In this document: piece after piece, positions 8,846-18,622 of the stretch
Position numbering within the stretch: position 1 is the stretch's first letter
Layout of the letters: every line of letters begins with the position of its first letter
From: Salinisphaera sp. Q1T1-3
Lineage (GTDB): Bacteria; Pseudomonadota; Gammaproteobacteria; Nevskiales; Salinisphaeraceae
Direction of reading: 5' to 3'
DNA length: 64,000 nt
Assembly: GCF_003602005.1 (NCBI RefSeq)
Contig: NZ_QZWD01000018.1
Span: forward strand, 1-64,000
Position numbers and translations under genes: made by a program
Notes under the pieces: model-generated
Databases searched by the model: none
What the model saw: only the letters and a program-made list of their open reading frames with translations
What the model was told of the DNA's origin: nothing

Positions 8846-9602
8846 GGTCGATCTCGGGCACGGGCGGACATCCCTGATACGGCGGCCGATCCTCGACATA
8901 AGCCATCCACATGGCATCAAGCATCGACCAGAGCACATCGAGCTTGAACTGCAGAATGTCCAGTGCGCGCTCTTGATCGGTCCGCGTGGTGAAATGATCG
9001 AGCGTGACGTTGAGCCCGTGCTCGACGTCACGCCGCGCCTCGGACAATCGCTTGCGGAAATAACCCAGACCGTCATCGGCGATCCACGGATAATGATCCG
9101 GCCAGCCGGTCAGACGTTGCTGATGAATTTCGGGCGCAAAAAGCTCGGTCAGCGACGAACAGGCGGCTTCCTGCCAGCTCGCACGTCGCGCGAAGTTCAC
9201 GTAGGCATCGACGGCGAAGCGTACGCCGGGCAGCACATCCGTCTCGGCGGCCACGCGGTCGCGATCCATGCCGCAGGCCGCGGCCAGCGCCAGCCAGGCC
9301 TCGATGCCCCCGGGATCGTCGCCCGTGCCATCGTGATCGAGAATCCGCTGCACCCAGAGCCGCCGCGTGGCCGGGTCCGGACAGTTGGCCAACACGTTGG
9401 CGTCCTTGATCGGGATGCACACCTGATAGTGATAGCGATTAGCCACCCAGCCCTGGATCTGCGCGCGGCTCGCCCGGCCCTCGTGCATCAACCGGTGATA
9501 CGGATGATGGATGTGGTAGCGCGCGCCGAGCGCCCGCAGCTTGGCCTCGAAGACATCCCTCGGCCAGGCCGGCGCCTGCGATGTTGTGTCACGCACACTC
9601 AC
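8835..9602 (-). CDS. pqqC: Pyrroloquinoline-quinone synthase PqqC
   Basis: 255 residues, cofactorless oxidase of the heme-oxygenase-like fold that performs the final ring closure and eight-electron oxidation of AHQQ to PQQ in the cytoplasm. Family hallmarks include [30 protein letters not shown] and GLGYFRKRL. It starts with GTG, overlapping the pqqB stop by four bases (GTGA), so it is coupled to pqqB. The length is normal. Confidence 0.95.
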   Translation of the reverse strand: MSVRDTTSQAPAWPRDVFEAKLRALGARYHIHHPYHRLMHEGRASRAQIQGWVANRYHYQVCIPIKDANVLANCPDPATRRLWVQRILDHDGTGDDPGGIEAWLALAAACGMDRDRVAAETDVLPGVRFAVDAYVNFARRASWQEAACSSLTELFAPEIHQQRLTGWPDHYPWIADDGLGYFRKRLSEARRDVEHGLNVTLDHFTTRTDQERALDILQFKLDVLWSMLDAMWMAYVEDRPPYQGCPPVPEIDHDD

Positions 9603-10510
9603 GTCACGATCTCCATGCCGTCATGGGCCACCTCGACCCCGGCGGCAGCCACCGTCGCCCGGGCTTCAGAATCCGGATCCAGGATCGGGTTGGTGTTGTT
9701 GATATGGATCAGCACCCGGCGTTTGTCCGGCCAGCGCGCCAATGTCGCGAGCATGCCCTGCTCGCCAGACTGCGGCAGGTGGCCCATGCTGGCCGCTGTC
9801 TTGCGCCCAACGCCCTGGTCGATCATCTCGGTTTCGGTGAAGAAGGTGCCATCGACGAGCAACACATCGCTGGCCGCCATCTCGGCTGCCACCACGTCGT
9901 CGATCGCCCCGAGGCCCGGCGCGTAGAACACCCGCCGACCGGTCGCTGCGTCCGTCAGCACCAGCCCGATATTGTCGCCCGGCGTCGGCGCCTGGCGATG
10001 CGGCGAATAAGGCGGGGCCGCCGAAGACAACGCCACGGCCCGGAGCCCGACGCCGGGCAGCACATCCAGAGAGATATCCCGCCCCGGCACGATTTCATGC
10101 CAGTCGGCACCGCAGTAATGCGACAACACGTTGAAAAGTGGCCAGCCGGTGGTCAGGTCCTCGTACACCTGGCGCGTGCAGTGCACATCGAGCTTTTCGC
10201 CCTCGCGCAGCAGGGTCAAACCGGCGGTATGGTCGATCTGGCTGTCCATCAGCAGGACCGCCCCGATACCCGTGCCGCGACGCCCCGGGGCCGGTCGCAG
10301 CGCCGGCGTGGCCAGAATCTGCTGGCGTATGTCGGGAGAGGCGTTGATCAACAACCAGTCTTCACCACGACCCCGGACCGCGATCGAGGACTGCGTCCGC
10401 GCGCTGGCCCGGGTCTGGCCGTCGTGCAACGCGCGATTCAGGCCCACATTGCTGTTCCACTGGGGAAAACCGCCACCCGCGGCCGATCCCAGAACCTTTA
10501 TTTCCATCAT
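9599..10510 (-). CDS. pqqB: PqqB, metallo-beta-lactamase-fold hydroxylase
   Basis: 303 residues. Recognisable from [17 protein letters not shown] at the N-terminus and the metal site [10 protein letters not shown]. PqqB is a metallo-beta-lactamase-fold protein reported to hydroxylate the excised Glu-Tyr diamino acid intermediate. Its ATG overlaps by four bases (ATGA) the stop of the M48 peptidase gene. The four minus-strand genes peptidase-pqqB-pqqC-pqqD therefore form a tightly coupled unit. Confidence 0.94.
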   Translation of the reverse strand: MMEIKVLGSAAGGGFPQWNSNVGLNRALHDGQTRASARTQSSIAVRGRGEDWLLINASPDIRQQILATPALRPAPGRRGTGIGAVLLMDSQIDHTAGLTLLREGEKLDVHCTRQVYEDLTTGWPLFNVLSHYCGADWHEIVPGRDISLDVLPGVGLRAVALSSAAPPYSPHRQAPTPGDNIGLVLTDAATGRRVFYAPGLGAIDDVVAAEMAASDVLLVDGTFFTETEMIDQGVGRKTAASMGHLPQSGEQGMLATLARWPDKRRVLIHINNTNPILDPDSEARATVAAAGVEVAHDGMEIVT

Positions 10511-11736
10511 GACTCTCGATTCGCTGAGCGATACCGTGCGGTCAACGCGTCGAGACGCGCCTGGTCCGCCGGGTGCGTTGCATAATACATGCGATAAAGC
10601 CGATGCAGCCCCGCGCGGTGCGGATTCATCGCGAACAGCCGCTCAAGTGCGGCGCGTAGCTGTGCCGTCGATGTGTGGCGACAGGCAAAGGCATCGGCCA
10701 CGAACTCGCAGCGTCGTCGATAGGTCACCAGAGCGACCTGATACAGCCAGGCCACGGGCGCGGCGAGCAGCCACAGCACCAGAAGAACCAGGGGCAAACC
10801 AAGCCCGGGCCAGCCGGCATGCACGAGCATGATGCCAGCCGCCACGTAAATCACGCCGGCGGCGCCGCGAATCGCCTCGTGAACCGCAATGTGATGTGCC
10901 CGGGCATGCCCCAGTTCGTGCGCGATCACCGGTGTCAGCAGGTCTGCCGGCAGGTATTGCAACAATCCCCGGGTGACCAGGATGCGTACCCGCCCAGGGC
11001 CACGCACCACGCGCGCCCCGACAGCCTCGGCGGCCGGCCCGTCCTGCAGAACCCGTATATCGGCCGAGGCGAATCCGCAGCGTGCGGCGAGCCCGTCGAG
11101 CGCCGCGGCAAGCGCGGCATCGGCGATCGGCGCTCGTCGGCCGCCGACCTCGTTCCGGCCGTACGGCAATGCCTGCCTCAAGACGAATGCCATGCCCCAG
11201 CCCAGAGCGGCGGCTGCAGCACCGATCGAACCCGGCTGTCCGACGAGGCCGTCACCGGCGACCGCCAACCCGCCGCTCAGCAGCACGGCTGCCAGTCGAG
11301 GCAAGCCGCCGCCGAACGCGGAACGCAGCGGCATACGGCCAATCACGACATCGCATGCCACCCCAAGCACGAGGCAATCTATTGCCACGATGCTCACCGC
11401 CAGTATCAAGGCACTCCCGACACCCTGTATTGCGCCGAAACCCAACGCGCCGATCAACAGCGCGCCGCCAATTCCGGCCCGGCCGACTGTCGTCAACGCC
11501 CGCCACACTCGTTGTCGGGCACGGTCCAGACCGAGCGCGCGCGCCGCCGGTTCGACGTCGGCCCGTCGAAACAGGAAACGGCGCTGCAGCACATACAACC
11601 CGATGTCACAGACAAGGCCGAGCCCTATCCAGACCAGCAGGAGTGACAGCAGGAGAGCCGGGGCAGTCAGAGCAGGCTCCGCGGACGACATATCGTCAAT
11701 TCTAGGCGCTGTCCGGCCAGCATACGACCCGGACAT
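10507..11736 (-). CDS. Membrane M48-family zinc metallopeptidase coupled to pqqB
   Basis: 409 residues. HELGH is near residue 271 inside VIAHELGHARAHH, and the third zinc ligand is in CEFVADAFA near residue 343, so the catalytic set of M48 (HtpX/Ste24-like) peptidases is intact. Several hydrophobic segments surround it (about 25-50, 85-150, 175-190, 285-330), placing it in the inner membrane. It is the first gene of the pqqBCD unit and overlaps pqqB by ATGA. Canonical PQQ loci use the M16 proteases PqqF/PqqG to release the cross-linked Glu-Tyr; none is seen in this window, so this M48 enzyme is a candidate substitute. That role is inference from position only. A second in-frame ATG at residue 16 is a possible start. 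Confidence 0.75.
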   Translation of the reverse strand: MSGSYAGRTAPRIDDMSSAEPALTAPALLLSLLLVWIGLGLVCDIGLYVLQRRFLFRRADVEPAARALGLDRARQRVWRALTTVGRAGIGGALLIGALGFGAIQGVGSALILAVSIVAIDCLVLGVACDVVIGRMPLRSAFGGGLPRLAAVLLSGGLAVAGDGLVGQPGSIGAAAAALGWGMAFVLRQALPYGRNEVGGRRAPIADAALAAALDGLAARCGFASADIRVLQDGPAAEAVGARVVRGPGRVRILVTRGLLQYLPADLLTPVIAHELGHARAHHIAVHEAIRGAAGVIYVAAGIMLVHAGWPGLGLPLVLLVLWLLAAPVAWLYQVALVTYRRRCEFVADAFACRHTSTAQLRAALERLFAMNPHRAGLHRLYRMYYATHPADQARLDALTARYRSANRES

Positions 11737-11851
11737 GACGCATCGACCGCCCCGGCGTCACGGCGTGCGCTCAGGCAACCGGCCGGCGAGCGTTGCCCAT
11801 GGCGTCATGGGCGTCTTTACCGCCGGCCGCAGCGTGTTGATCGGCGCCATC

Positions 11852-11884
11852 AAAAAAGCCGACGGGCCACGGCCCGCCGGCTTT
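11852..11884 (-). terminator. Intrinsic terminator of the cyo operon
   Basis: A 14-bp stem with one mismatch (11855-11868 with 11871-11884, core GCCGACGGGCC/GGCCCGCCGGC) ends in six Ts on the minus strand. It sits 35 bp beyond the cyoD stop. Confidence 0.87.
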
Positions 11885-11918
11885 GTCTCGCGAGACTTTC
11901 TTTGGATGCGCCGGACCG

Positions 11919-12269
11919 CTACATACCGCCAATCATGGTGCGCATCTCGAGGCTGTACATCAACCACAGCGTGCCGCCGACCAGAACCGCCAGAATCAGC
12001 ACGGTGAAGGCTCCGGAGCCCGCGTTCCAGGCATTCCCGCCAGAGAAATCCAGGTGCAGGAAGAAGAACAGATGCACCAGAATCTGAACCACGGCAGTCA
12101 CCGCGACCACAGCCAGCGTGGCCCCCATGCCGAACCAGCCGAAGGCCACGGCCGCGAACGGGATGGCCGTCAACACGAGAGACAGGACAAAGCCGGTGAC
12201 ATACGTCTTGAAATTGAGCCCGCCCAGGCGGGTGTCGTCATGATGCGACTCGTCGACCGAATGGCTCAT
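11919..12269 (-). CDS. cyoD: Cytochrome bo3 ubiquinol oxidase subunit IV
   Basis: 116 residues with three membrane spans, matching CyoD (LKTYVTGF-type entry, here NFKTYVTGFVLSLVLTAIPF, and VQILVHLFFFLHLD). It assists assembly of the bo3 oxidase. The start at 12267-12269 overlaps the cyoC stop by four bases. It is the last gene of the unit: a terminator follows and no cyoE (heme O synthase) is found behind it. Confidence 0.93.
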   Translation of the reverse strand: MSHSVDESHHDDTRLGGLNFKTYVTGFVLSLVLTAIPFAAVAFGWFGMGATLAVVAVTAVVQILVHLFFFLHLDFSGGNAWNAGSGAFTVLILAVLVGGTLWLMYSLEMRTMIGGM

Positions 12270-12868
12270 TGCATGACTCCCGAAAGATAGACGGTGGAGA
12301 ACACCGCGATCCACACGATGTCCAGAAAGTGCCAGAACAGGGACAGCCGGAACAGGCGCGAGGCGACCGCGGGCGTCACGCCCTTGACGGCGATCTGCCC
12401 GACCATCGCCAGGATCCAGATCAGGCCGAACGTCACGTGCGTACCGTGTGTACCCACCAGTGTGAAGAACGCCGACAGGAACGCGCTCGTCTGTGGCCCG
12501 GCACCTTCGCCGACCAGCTCGAGGAATTCGTGGACCTCGAGCAGCACGAACAGCAGCCCGAAGATGAAAGTGACGAGCAACCAAAGCAGTAGCTCACCCT
12601 TCTTCTTGGCATGCATCGCCAGCATGGCCATGCCGAAGGTGATGCTCGAGAACAGCAGCGCCATCGTCTCGAAGAAGACGTCCCGCAGCTTGAAAAGCTC
12701 ATGGCCGTCCGGGCCGCCGTTGTAGTGACTCGACACGGTCACGAACATCGTGAACAGCATCGAGAAGAGGATGACGTCGCTCATCAGGTACACCCAGAAC
12801 CCGAAATTCACCACGGTGTTCGGGTTGGATGCGCCATGAACGGTGTTGGTCCCGGCATGACTCGTCAT
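12266..12868 (-). CDS. cyoC: Cytochrome bo3 ubiquinol oxidase subunit III
   Basis: 200 residues, five membrane spans, heme-copper oxidase subunit III. Typical segments are NFGFWVYLMSDVILFSMLF, LFSSITFGMAM and GTHGTHVTFGLIWI. It is coupled to cyoD by an ATGA overlap and lies 64 bp after cyoB. Structural subunit with no redox centre of its own. Confidence 0.94.
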   Translation of the reverse strand: MTSHAGTNTVHGASNPNTVVNFGFWVYLMSDVILFSMLFTMFVTVSSHYNGGPDGHELFKLRDVFFETMALLFSSITFGMAMLAMHAKKKGELLLWLLVTFIFGLLFVLLEVHEFLELVGEGAGPQTSAFLSAFFTLVGTHGTHVTFGLIWILAMVGQIAVKGVTPAVASRLFRLSLFWHFLDIVWIAVFSTVYLSGVMQ

Positions 12869-12932
12869 AGGAATTCCAATTCGCTCACGAAGACTTGAAA
12901 AAACACATTAGGGCCGCGCCCGACGTGGTCGA

Positions 12933-14927
12933 TCAGACCACGCCGGCCTTGGCGAGCTTTTCGAAACGGGCATTCTCGGTCCGTTCCACTTCGGCCGCGG
13001 GGATGGTGTGCCAGGTGTCTTCCTCGTCCTGACAACCACGCGCGATGATCGTCGCCAGCATGCCGAGACCCGAGACGATCACCAGCCACCAGATGTGCCA
13101 GATCAGCCCGAAGCCGAGCGTGAACGACAACACCCCGATGATCAGCCCGGCCACGGTATTGTTGGGCATCCGGATATCGTCGTACTTGTCGGGCCGGGCG
13201 AAGGCCAGACCGCGCGCTTTCATGTCCGCCCAGGCATCGCGCCCCTCGACGGTCGGGATGACCGCGAAGTTGTACTCGGCGGGCGGCGAATCGGTCGCCC
13301 AGTCCAGCGTCCGGCCATTCCACGGATCGCCGGTCAGATCGGCGAGTTGTTCACGGTCACGCACCGAGACGATCAGCTGCATCACCATGCTCACCACGCC
13401 AAACAGCACGAACAGCGCACCGATGGCTGCCACGATCAAGAACGGCTGCCAGGCCGGGTCCGCGTAGGTGACCATGCGTCGCGGCATGCCCATCAGACCC
13501 AGAATATAAAGCGGCATGAAGGCCATGTAGAAGCCGATGGTCCAGCCCCAGAACGCGCGTCGTCCCCAGACTTCATCGAGCCGGAAGCCGAAGGCCTTCG
13601 GGAACCAGTAGTGATAGCCCGCGAACAGACCGAAGAGCATCCCCGGAATCAGCACGTTATGGAAATGCGCCACCAGGAACAGACTGTTGTGCATCTTGAA
13701 GTCGATGCCCGGGATGGCAAGCATGACGCCGGACATGCCGCCGATCGTGAACGTGATGATGAAGCTGAGCGTCCACAGAATCGGCAGGTTGAAGCGGATG
13801 CGGCCACGGAACATCGTGAACAGCCAGTCATAGATCTTCACACCGGTCGGCACACCGATGATCATCGTCGCGATGGCGAAGATCGAGTTACGGGTGGCGT
13901 CCTGGCCCATCGTGAAGAAGTGATGCACCCATACGGTGAAGGACAACAGCGCGATCACCATGGTCGCGTAGACTAGCGAGGCATAGCCGAAGATCCGCTT
14001 GTTCGAGTAGGTCGCCACGACTTCGGAGAACACGCCAAAGGCCGGGAGGATCAGAATATAGACCTCCGGATGTCCCCAGACCCAGAACATGTTCACGAAC
14101 ATCATTTGGTTGCCGCCGCCGTCGGACGTGAAGAAATGCGTGCCGACGTAGCGATCCAGCGTGAGCAGGGCCAACACGACGGTCAGCGCCGGGAACGCCA
14201 GCACCATCAGAATGTTGGTGCACAGCGAGGTCCAGGTGAACAACGGCATCCGCATCAGCGTCATGCCCGGCGCGCGTTCCTTCATGATCGTCACGAGGAA
14301 GTTGATGCCGGTCAATGTTGTCCCGATACCGGATATCTGTAGCGCCCAGATCCAGTAGTCGACACCCACGCCCGGATTCGCCTTGATACCGGAATACGGC
14401 GCATACCCCGTCCAGCCGGCGTCGGAGAAATGGCCCACGGCGAGCGAGACCATCACGAGCATGCCGGAGGAGGCGGTCAGCCAAAGGCTCACGGCGTTGA
14501 CGTACGGGAAGGCCACATCACGCGCGCCGATCTGTGTGGGCACCGCAATATTCATCAGACCGATGAGAAACGGCATGCCCATGAAGAAGATCATCATGGT
14601 GCCGTGGCCGGTGAACAGCTCGGCGAAGTGATGCGCCGGCAAGTAGCCGGTCTCGCCGGGGCCGGCGAATGCCTGCTGGGCCCGCATCATCAACGCGTCG
14701 ACGAATCCGCGCAGCAGGAAGATCATGGCGATGATGATGTACATCACGCCGATCTTCTTGTGGTCGACCGTGGTCAGCCACTCCTTGTAGAGATACTTCC
14801 ACTGGCCGAAATAGGTCACGCCGGCCGCGATCCCAATCGCGACGACCAGCATCAGCACATCGGCACTCAGAATGATCGCGCTGTCGAAGGGCAGCGCATC
14901 GAGAGAAAGCTTGCCTAGGAAATTCAT
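12933..14927 (-). CDS. cyoB: Cytochrome bo3 ubiquinol oxidase subunit I
   Basis: 664 residues, the usual length of CyoB. About 15 membrane spans. GHPEVYILILPAFG near residue 287 carries the CuB histidine, the proton-channel Glu and the cross-linked Tyr; VWVHHFFTMG near residue 335 provides the other two CuB histidines; VAHFHNVLIPG near residue 420 carries heme ligands. It reduces oxygen to water and pumps protons, drawing electrons from ubiquinol through low-spin heme. It is preceded by cyoA with a 46-bp gap in the same direction. Confidence 0.97.
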   Translation of the reverse strand: MNFLGKLSLDALPFDSAIILSADVLMLVVAIGIAAGVTYFGQWKYLYKEWLTTVDHKKIGVMYIIIAMIFLLRGFVDALMMRAQQAFAGPGETGYLPAHHFAELFTGHGTMMIFFMGMPFLIGLMNIAVPTQIGARDVAFPYVNAVSLWLTASSGMLVMVSLAVGHFSDAGWTGYAPYSGIKANPGVGVDYWIWALQISGIGTTLTGINFLVTIMKERAPGMTLMRMPLFTWTSLCTNILMVLAFPALTVVLALLTLDRYVGTHFFTSDGGGNQMMFVNMFWVWGHPEVYILILPAFGVFSEVVATYSNKRIFGYASLVYATMVIALLSFTVWVHHFFTMGQDATRNSIFAIATMIIGVPTGVKIYDWLFTMFRGRIRFNLPILWTLSFIITFTIGGMSGVMLAIPGIDFKMHNSLFLVAHFHNVLIPGMLFGLFAGYHYWFPKAFGFRLDEVWGRRAFWGWTIGFYMAFMPLYILGLMGMPRRMVTYADPAWQPFLIVAAIGALFVLFGVVSMVMQLIVSVRDREQLADLTGDPWNGRTLDWATDSPPAEYNFAVIPTVEGRDAWADMKARGLAFARPDKYDDIRMPNNTVAGLIIGVLSFTLGFGLIWHIWWLVIVSGLGMLATIIARGCQDEEDTWHTIPAAEVERTENARFEKLAKAGVV

Positions 14928-14973
14928 GTACTCATCTCACTGAGAGCTTCGGACTCACACGCAACGACCGGAA

Positions 14974-15873
14974 TCAATGGGCGGCGCTCTTGTCGAGCTC
15001 GGCATGCATGGCCGAGCCCTTGGGCGCATGGAACTGCCCGATGATGTCGCCGAACAGGCCTTCGGACACCGGCGCGAAATACACCGCGTTCTCCACCACA
15101 CTCGGCTCGGCGAACTTCTGGAACGTCGCCAGATCCAGCGAAGAGCCCTGCTGACGCACCTTGGCGATCCACTGCTGGTAATCGCTCTCGCTCATCGCTT
15201 TCGCCACGAAGCGCATCTTCGCGAAGCCTTCGCCGTTGTACTGATAGTTGCCGCCGTCGAAGTCGCCCTTCTCGTGCGACATCAGATGCAGTTTCGTCTG
15301 CATGCCCGACATCGCGAAGATCTGGGTGCCCATGCGCTGCACCATGAACGCGTTCATCACGGAGTTGGAGGTCAGGTGAATCTCCAGCGGCGTGTCGACC
15401 GGGAAGGCGAACTCGTTGACCGAGGCGACGTGTTCGTCCGGATAGATGAACAGCCATTTCCAGTCCGTGGCCACGGCCTCGATCTCGAGCGGCGGCTTGT
15501 CCGACTCGATCGCCTTGTAGGGATCCAGATCGTGCGTGGAGATCCAGGTGATGACCGCCAGGATGATCAGGATGACGATCGGGCCACCCCAGCAGAACAC
15601 CTCGACCAGCCAGGAATGATCCCAGTCCGGCGTATAGGCCGAATTCGAGCTCGTCGAACGATAGTGCCAGGCGATGAACACCGTTCCCGCGACGATCGGG
15701 ATCAACACGAACAGCAACAGCAGGATCGTATAGATCGTGACGTCACGCTCGGTTTCGCCGATCGGGCCGACCGGATTCATCGTTGACAGGCTGCTGAGGC
15801 TGCAGCCGCTGACGAGTAGCAGCAGGGCGATGGTAGCCACCCCCGCCGACAAACGAAGACTATTTCTCAGCAT
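14974..15873 (-). CDS. cyoA: Cytochrome bo3 ubiquinol oxidase subunit II (lipoprotein)
   Basis: 299 residues. A lipoprotein signal ends in LLLVSGC (Cys25). Two membrane spans follow (about 45-68 and 90-110) and then a periplasmic cupredoxin domain. SVMNAFMVQRMGTQIFAMSG lies where cytochrome c oxidases have the CuA ligands; these are replaced, as expected for a quinol oxidase. It is the first gene of the operon; its promoter must lie in the 448 bp upstream, shared divergently with the mscS-type gene. Confidence 0.95.
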   Translation of the reverse strand: MLRNSLRLSAGVATIALLLLVSGCSLSSLSTMNPVGPIGETERDVTIYTILLLLFVLIPIVAGTVFIAWHYRSTSSNSAYTPDWDHSWLVEVFCWGGPIVILIILAVITWISTHDLDPYKAIESDKPPLEIEAVATDWKWLFIYPDEHVASVNEFAFPVDTPLEIHLTSNSVMNAFMVQRMGTQIFAMSGMQTKLHLMSHEKGDFDGGNYQYNGEGFAKMRFVAKAMSESDYQQWIAKVRQQGSSLDLATFQKFAEPSVVENAVYFAPVSEGLFGDIIGQFHAPKGSAMHAELDKSAAH

Positions 15874-16321
15874 TGCGTCTCAAGCCTTGGAGCCGATGGC
15901 ATCGACCGGAACATCGGTTACGCGTGTCGCATCGGAACTCGTGAAACGGCGGGGCCGGCATCCCGCCGCCGACCCGTGTCCGTAAAGCACAAACCGTCGC
16001 TCGGTTTATGTTTCACGGCTCGCAAAATACATGCGCCGTTCAGCTCCGGTCAATCTTCAACTAAAGTCTTATATACGCCGTGGGAAACCGATATCCAATA
16101 CAATGTCGAACCGCACGCAGCCGCGCCACGACGCGGCCGGGCGCCACGTGCGTGGCCGTAATCGATATTTCCGAACCGATTGCGCGATGCTCGCCGATAA
16201 ATTCACTCAGCACCGGACCCGGCATCGATCGACAACGACAGCGCGCTTGCCCACGCGCGCATCCGGCCGGGATACTGGCGCCCTACCGGGCTCGCACGAT
16301 GTGGGACATACCGACGAGACG
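15874..16321. other. Divergent intergenic region between cyoA and the MscS-type gene
   Basis: 448 bp with no convincing gene. An AT-richer stretch at 15975-16110 is the likely place for the divergent promoters. An open frame runs through 16031-16321 into the channel gene but encodes an Arg/Thr-rich, low-complexity stretch and lacks a good start. It is therefore treated as noncoding. Confidence 0.6.
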
Positions 16322-18622
16322 ATGCGCTTTTTCAACCGTGGTTTTTCTCACCCGCTATGGCTCGGCCTGGTCCTTGTCTTGTGCCTGGTGCTGGCCGAGA
16401 CGGCGAGCGCCCAGAATCTACCGGGTATGGACCCGCTCTCCGCGCAGGAAAACACCGACAAGGCGCCGGATCCGGACCAGCTGAAATCCTCGCTCGACGA
16501 TGTGATCTCGACGCTGGAGAACGACCGCAAGCGTGACGCCCTGGTGTCCCAGCTCAAGCAATTGCGCGAAACGACGGCCGCCGAGGCCGATACGGGCGCC
16601 GGGTCGGTGACCGACGGTGGTGGCCTGCTGGGCGCACTGGCCGATTCGATCTCCGATTTGTCCGACGAAGCCAACTCGGGCGCCGCCCCGTTCGACATCT
16701 GGCAACGACGGGCGAATGCAGCGCTGAGCGATGCGCGCGCTCTGGCCGCCAGTCCGAGCCGCGCCGAACTGGCACGCAATCTCGGGGAGATCGCCATCGG
16801 GCTGGCCATCTGGATCACCGCACTGATCCTGCTGATCTTCGGGCTCCGACGTCTGTTCATCGCTCGTGGGTGGCCTGTCACCCTGCCGCCGGAGCCACGG
16901 CCCTGGATGCTGTTGGCGCATTTCGCGCGCCGGGTATTTCCCTGGCTGATCACCTTCGGGCTGCTGCTGGCCAGCGTGCGCCTGCTGGAAGCAGCGACCC
17001 CGGCACGGGCCACACTGCTCGTGGCGGCTTATGTCGCGCTCTGCGGGCGGCTTCTGTCTACCGTATTCGATGTCGTGATCGCCCTGTTCACGCGCGGCCA
17101 TCGCCGGGTTGCGGTCTCGATTCTCCACGACAAGGCGCTGGCCACATTGTTCTTCGTCGGCATGCTCGTCGCCTTTGGCGACGCCGTGCATAGCTCTCGC
17201 ATGAGCCAACTGCTGGGCGCGAATCTCGCGGACTGGCTGTCGGTCATGGCCAATCTGTTTGCCGCCCTGCTGAGCGGGGTGTTGATTCTGCGTATTCGAA
17301 GGCCGGTAGCGCACCTCATCAGCAACCGCCGCCTGCCCAATCGACTGAACAACCAGTTCCGCGATCTCGTGGTCTTTGCCGCGCGGCTCTGGCATGTCCC
17401 GGCCCTGCTTCTGATCATTGCCTCCCTCGGCGCAATCCTGACGACCGGCGGCCAGGCGGATGCCGCCTTCGGTCGGGCCATGCTCTGTACCGTCTTTCTG
17501 GTACTCGCGCTCGTGATCGCCGGGGTCATCCGGCGCCAGCATGAACGCGCCGCACGACGCACCTTGCGCAGCCATTTCGCCAATCGTCTGCGTCATCTTG
17601 GCTTTGTGCTCGCCCATTGCGTCGTCTGGCTGCTCTTTGCCGAGTTGTCCCTGCGGGTGTGGGGGTTTTCCCTGCTCGGGCTCGGCGAACCCGGCGCCAC
17701 CAGTGCACGCATCGGCCATGCGCTGCTGCGCATCGGGCTGACGGTATTGATCGCCTGGCTGATCTGGATCGCGGTCGACGGCGCCATCCACCGGGCCCTG
17801 CACGGCAAGGACGCGCGCGGCCGACGGCGCAACAGCAATCGCGCCCAGACCATCACCCCGATGATCCGCAACATCGCGCTCTTCACGATCCTCATCATCG
17901 CCGGCATCGCGGGGCTGGCCAATCTCGGTGTGAACGTCACACCGCTGCTGGCCGGCGCCGGCGTCATCGGCATTGCACTGGGCTTCGGCGCGCAGAGCCT
18001 CGTTGCCGATCTGATCACCGGCATCTTCATCCTCATCGAGGACTCGCTGGCCGTGGGCGATTTCGTCGAGATGAACGGCTACATGGGCACTGTCGAAGGA
18101 CTCAATCTACGCACCGTGCGACTGCGCGATCTGGATGGGGTCGTGCACATCACGACGTTTTCCCACATCGATGCCATCCACAACATGTCCCGCCAGTTCG
18201 GCATCGCCCTGATGAAAATCCGCATCCCGTACGACCTGCGCATCGACGATGCGATCGAGCTGATGCGCCGAGCCGCCGCCGATCTCCATCGCGACCCGTT
18301 CATGCGGGGCCTGATTCGTTCACATCTGGAAATGCAGGGCATTCACGAATTCGACAACGGTTGCCCGATCCTTCGCATGCGGCTTCGCACTGCTCCCGAA
18401 TATCAGTGGGACGTGTCGCGCGCCTTCAATCTGGCGCTCAAGCGTCGCATGGAAGCCGAATACATCAATCTCGGCGCCCCACGTATGAGCGTGACGATGG
18501 AAGCCGGCGGCGGCACGCGCTACGGCAAGCGCGGCAAGCCCGTCAGCGAAGACAGCACCGGCACCACCAATCTCGACTGGCCAACCGACGATGCGCCCTC
18601 GCCGACTCCAGATCCCGGTTGA
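16322..18622 (+). CDS. Large MscS-family mechanosensitive channel
   Basis: 766 residues from the ATG at 16322, which opens a clear signal peptide (MRFFNRGFSHPLWLGLVLVL..., cleavage after SAQ). A periplasmic helical region (about 30-140) is followed by roughly ten membrane spans and then the MscS module from about residue 540: the pore helix LLAGAGVIGIALGFGAQS, the beta domain (VGDFVEMNGYMGTVEGLNLRT) and the C-terminal cage domain. This is the architecture of the large MscK/MscM/YbdG-like channels that open on osmotic downshift. The frame extends 97 codons upstream, but that part looks noncoding. It is a single gene with no coupled neighbour. Confidence 0.87.
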   Translation: MRFFNRGFSHPLWLGLVLVLCLVLAETASAQNLPGMDPLSAQENTDKAPDPDQLKSSLDDVISTLENDRKRDALVSQLKQLRETTAAEADTGAGSVTDGGGLLGALADSISDLSDEANSGAAPFDIWQRRANAALSDARALAASPSRAELARNLGEIAIGLAIWITALILLIFGLRRLFIARGWPVTLPPEPRPWMLLAHFARRVFPWLITFGLLLASVRLLEAATPARATLLVAAYVALCGRLLSTVFDVVIALFTRGHRRVAVSILHDKALATLFFVGMLVAFGDAVHSSRMSQLLGANLADWLSVMANLFAALLSGVLILRIRRPVAHLISNRRLPNRLNNQFRDLVVFAARLWHVPALLLIIASLGAILTTGGQADAAFGRAMLCTVFLVLALVIAGVIRRQHERAARRTLRSHFANRLRHLGFVLAHCVVWLLFAELSLRVWGFSLLGLGEPGATSARIGHALLRIGLTVLIAWLIWIAVDGAIHRALHGKDARGRRRNSNRAQTITPMIRNIALFTILIIAGIAGLANLGVNVTPLLAGAGVIGIALGFGAQSLVADLITGIFILIEDSLAVGDFVEMNGYMGTVEGLNLRTVRLRDLDGVVHITTFSHIDAIHNMSRQFGIALMKIRIPYDLRIDDAIELMRRAAADLHRDPFMRGLIRSHLEMQGIHEFDNGCPILRMRLRTAPEYQWDVSRAFNLALKRRMEAEYINLGAPRMSVTMEAGGGTRYGKRGKPVSEDSTGTTNLDWPTDDAPSPTPDPG

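Noticed and set aside
16031..16321. 97-codon N-terminal extension of the MscS-type channel
   Set aside because: The extension is low-complexity and precedes a perfect signal peptide start at 16322; a signal peptide in the middle of a cytoplasmic extension makes no sense.
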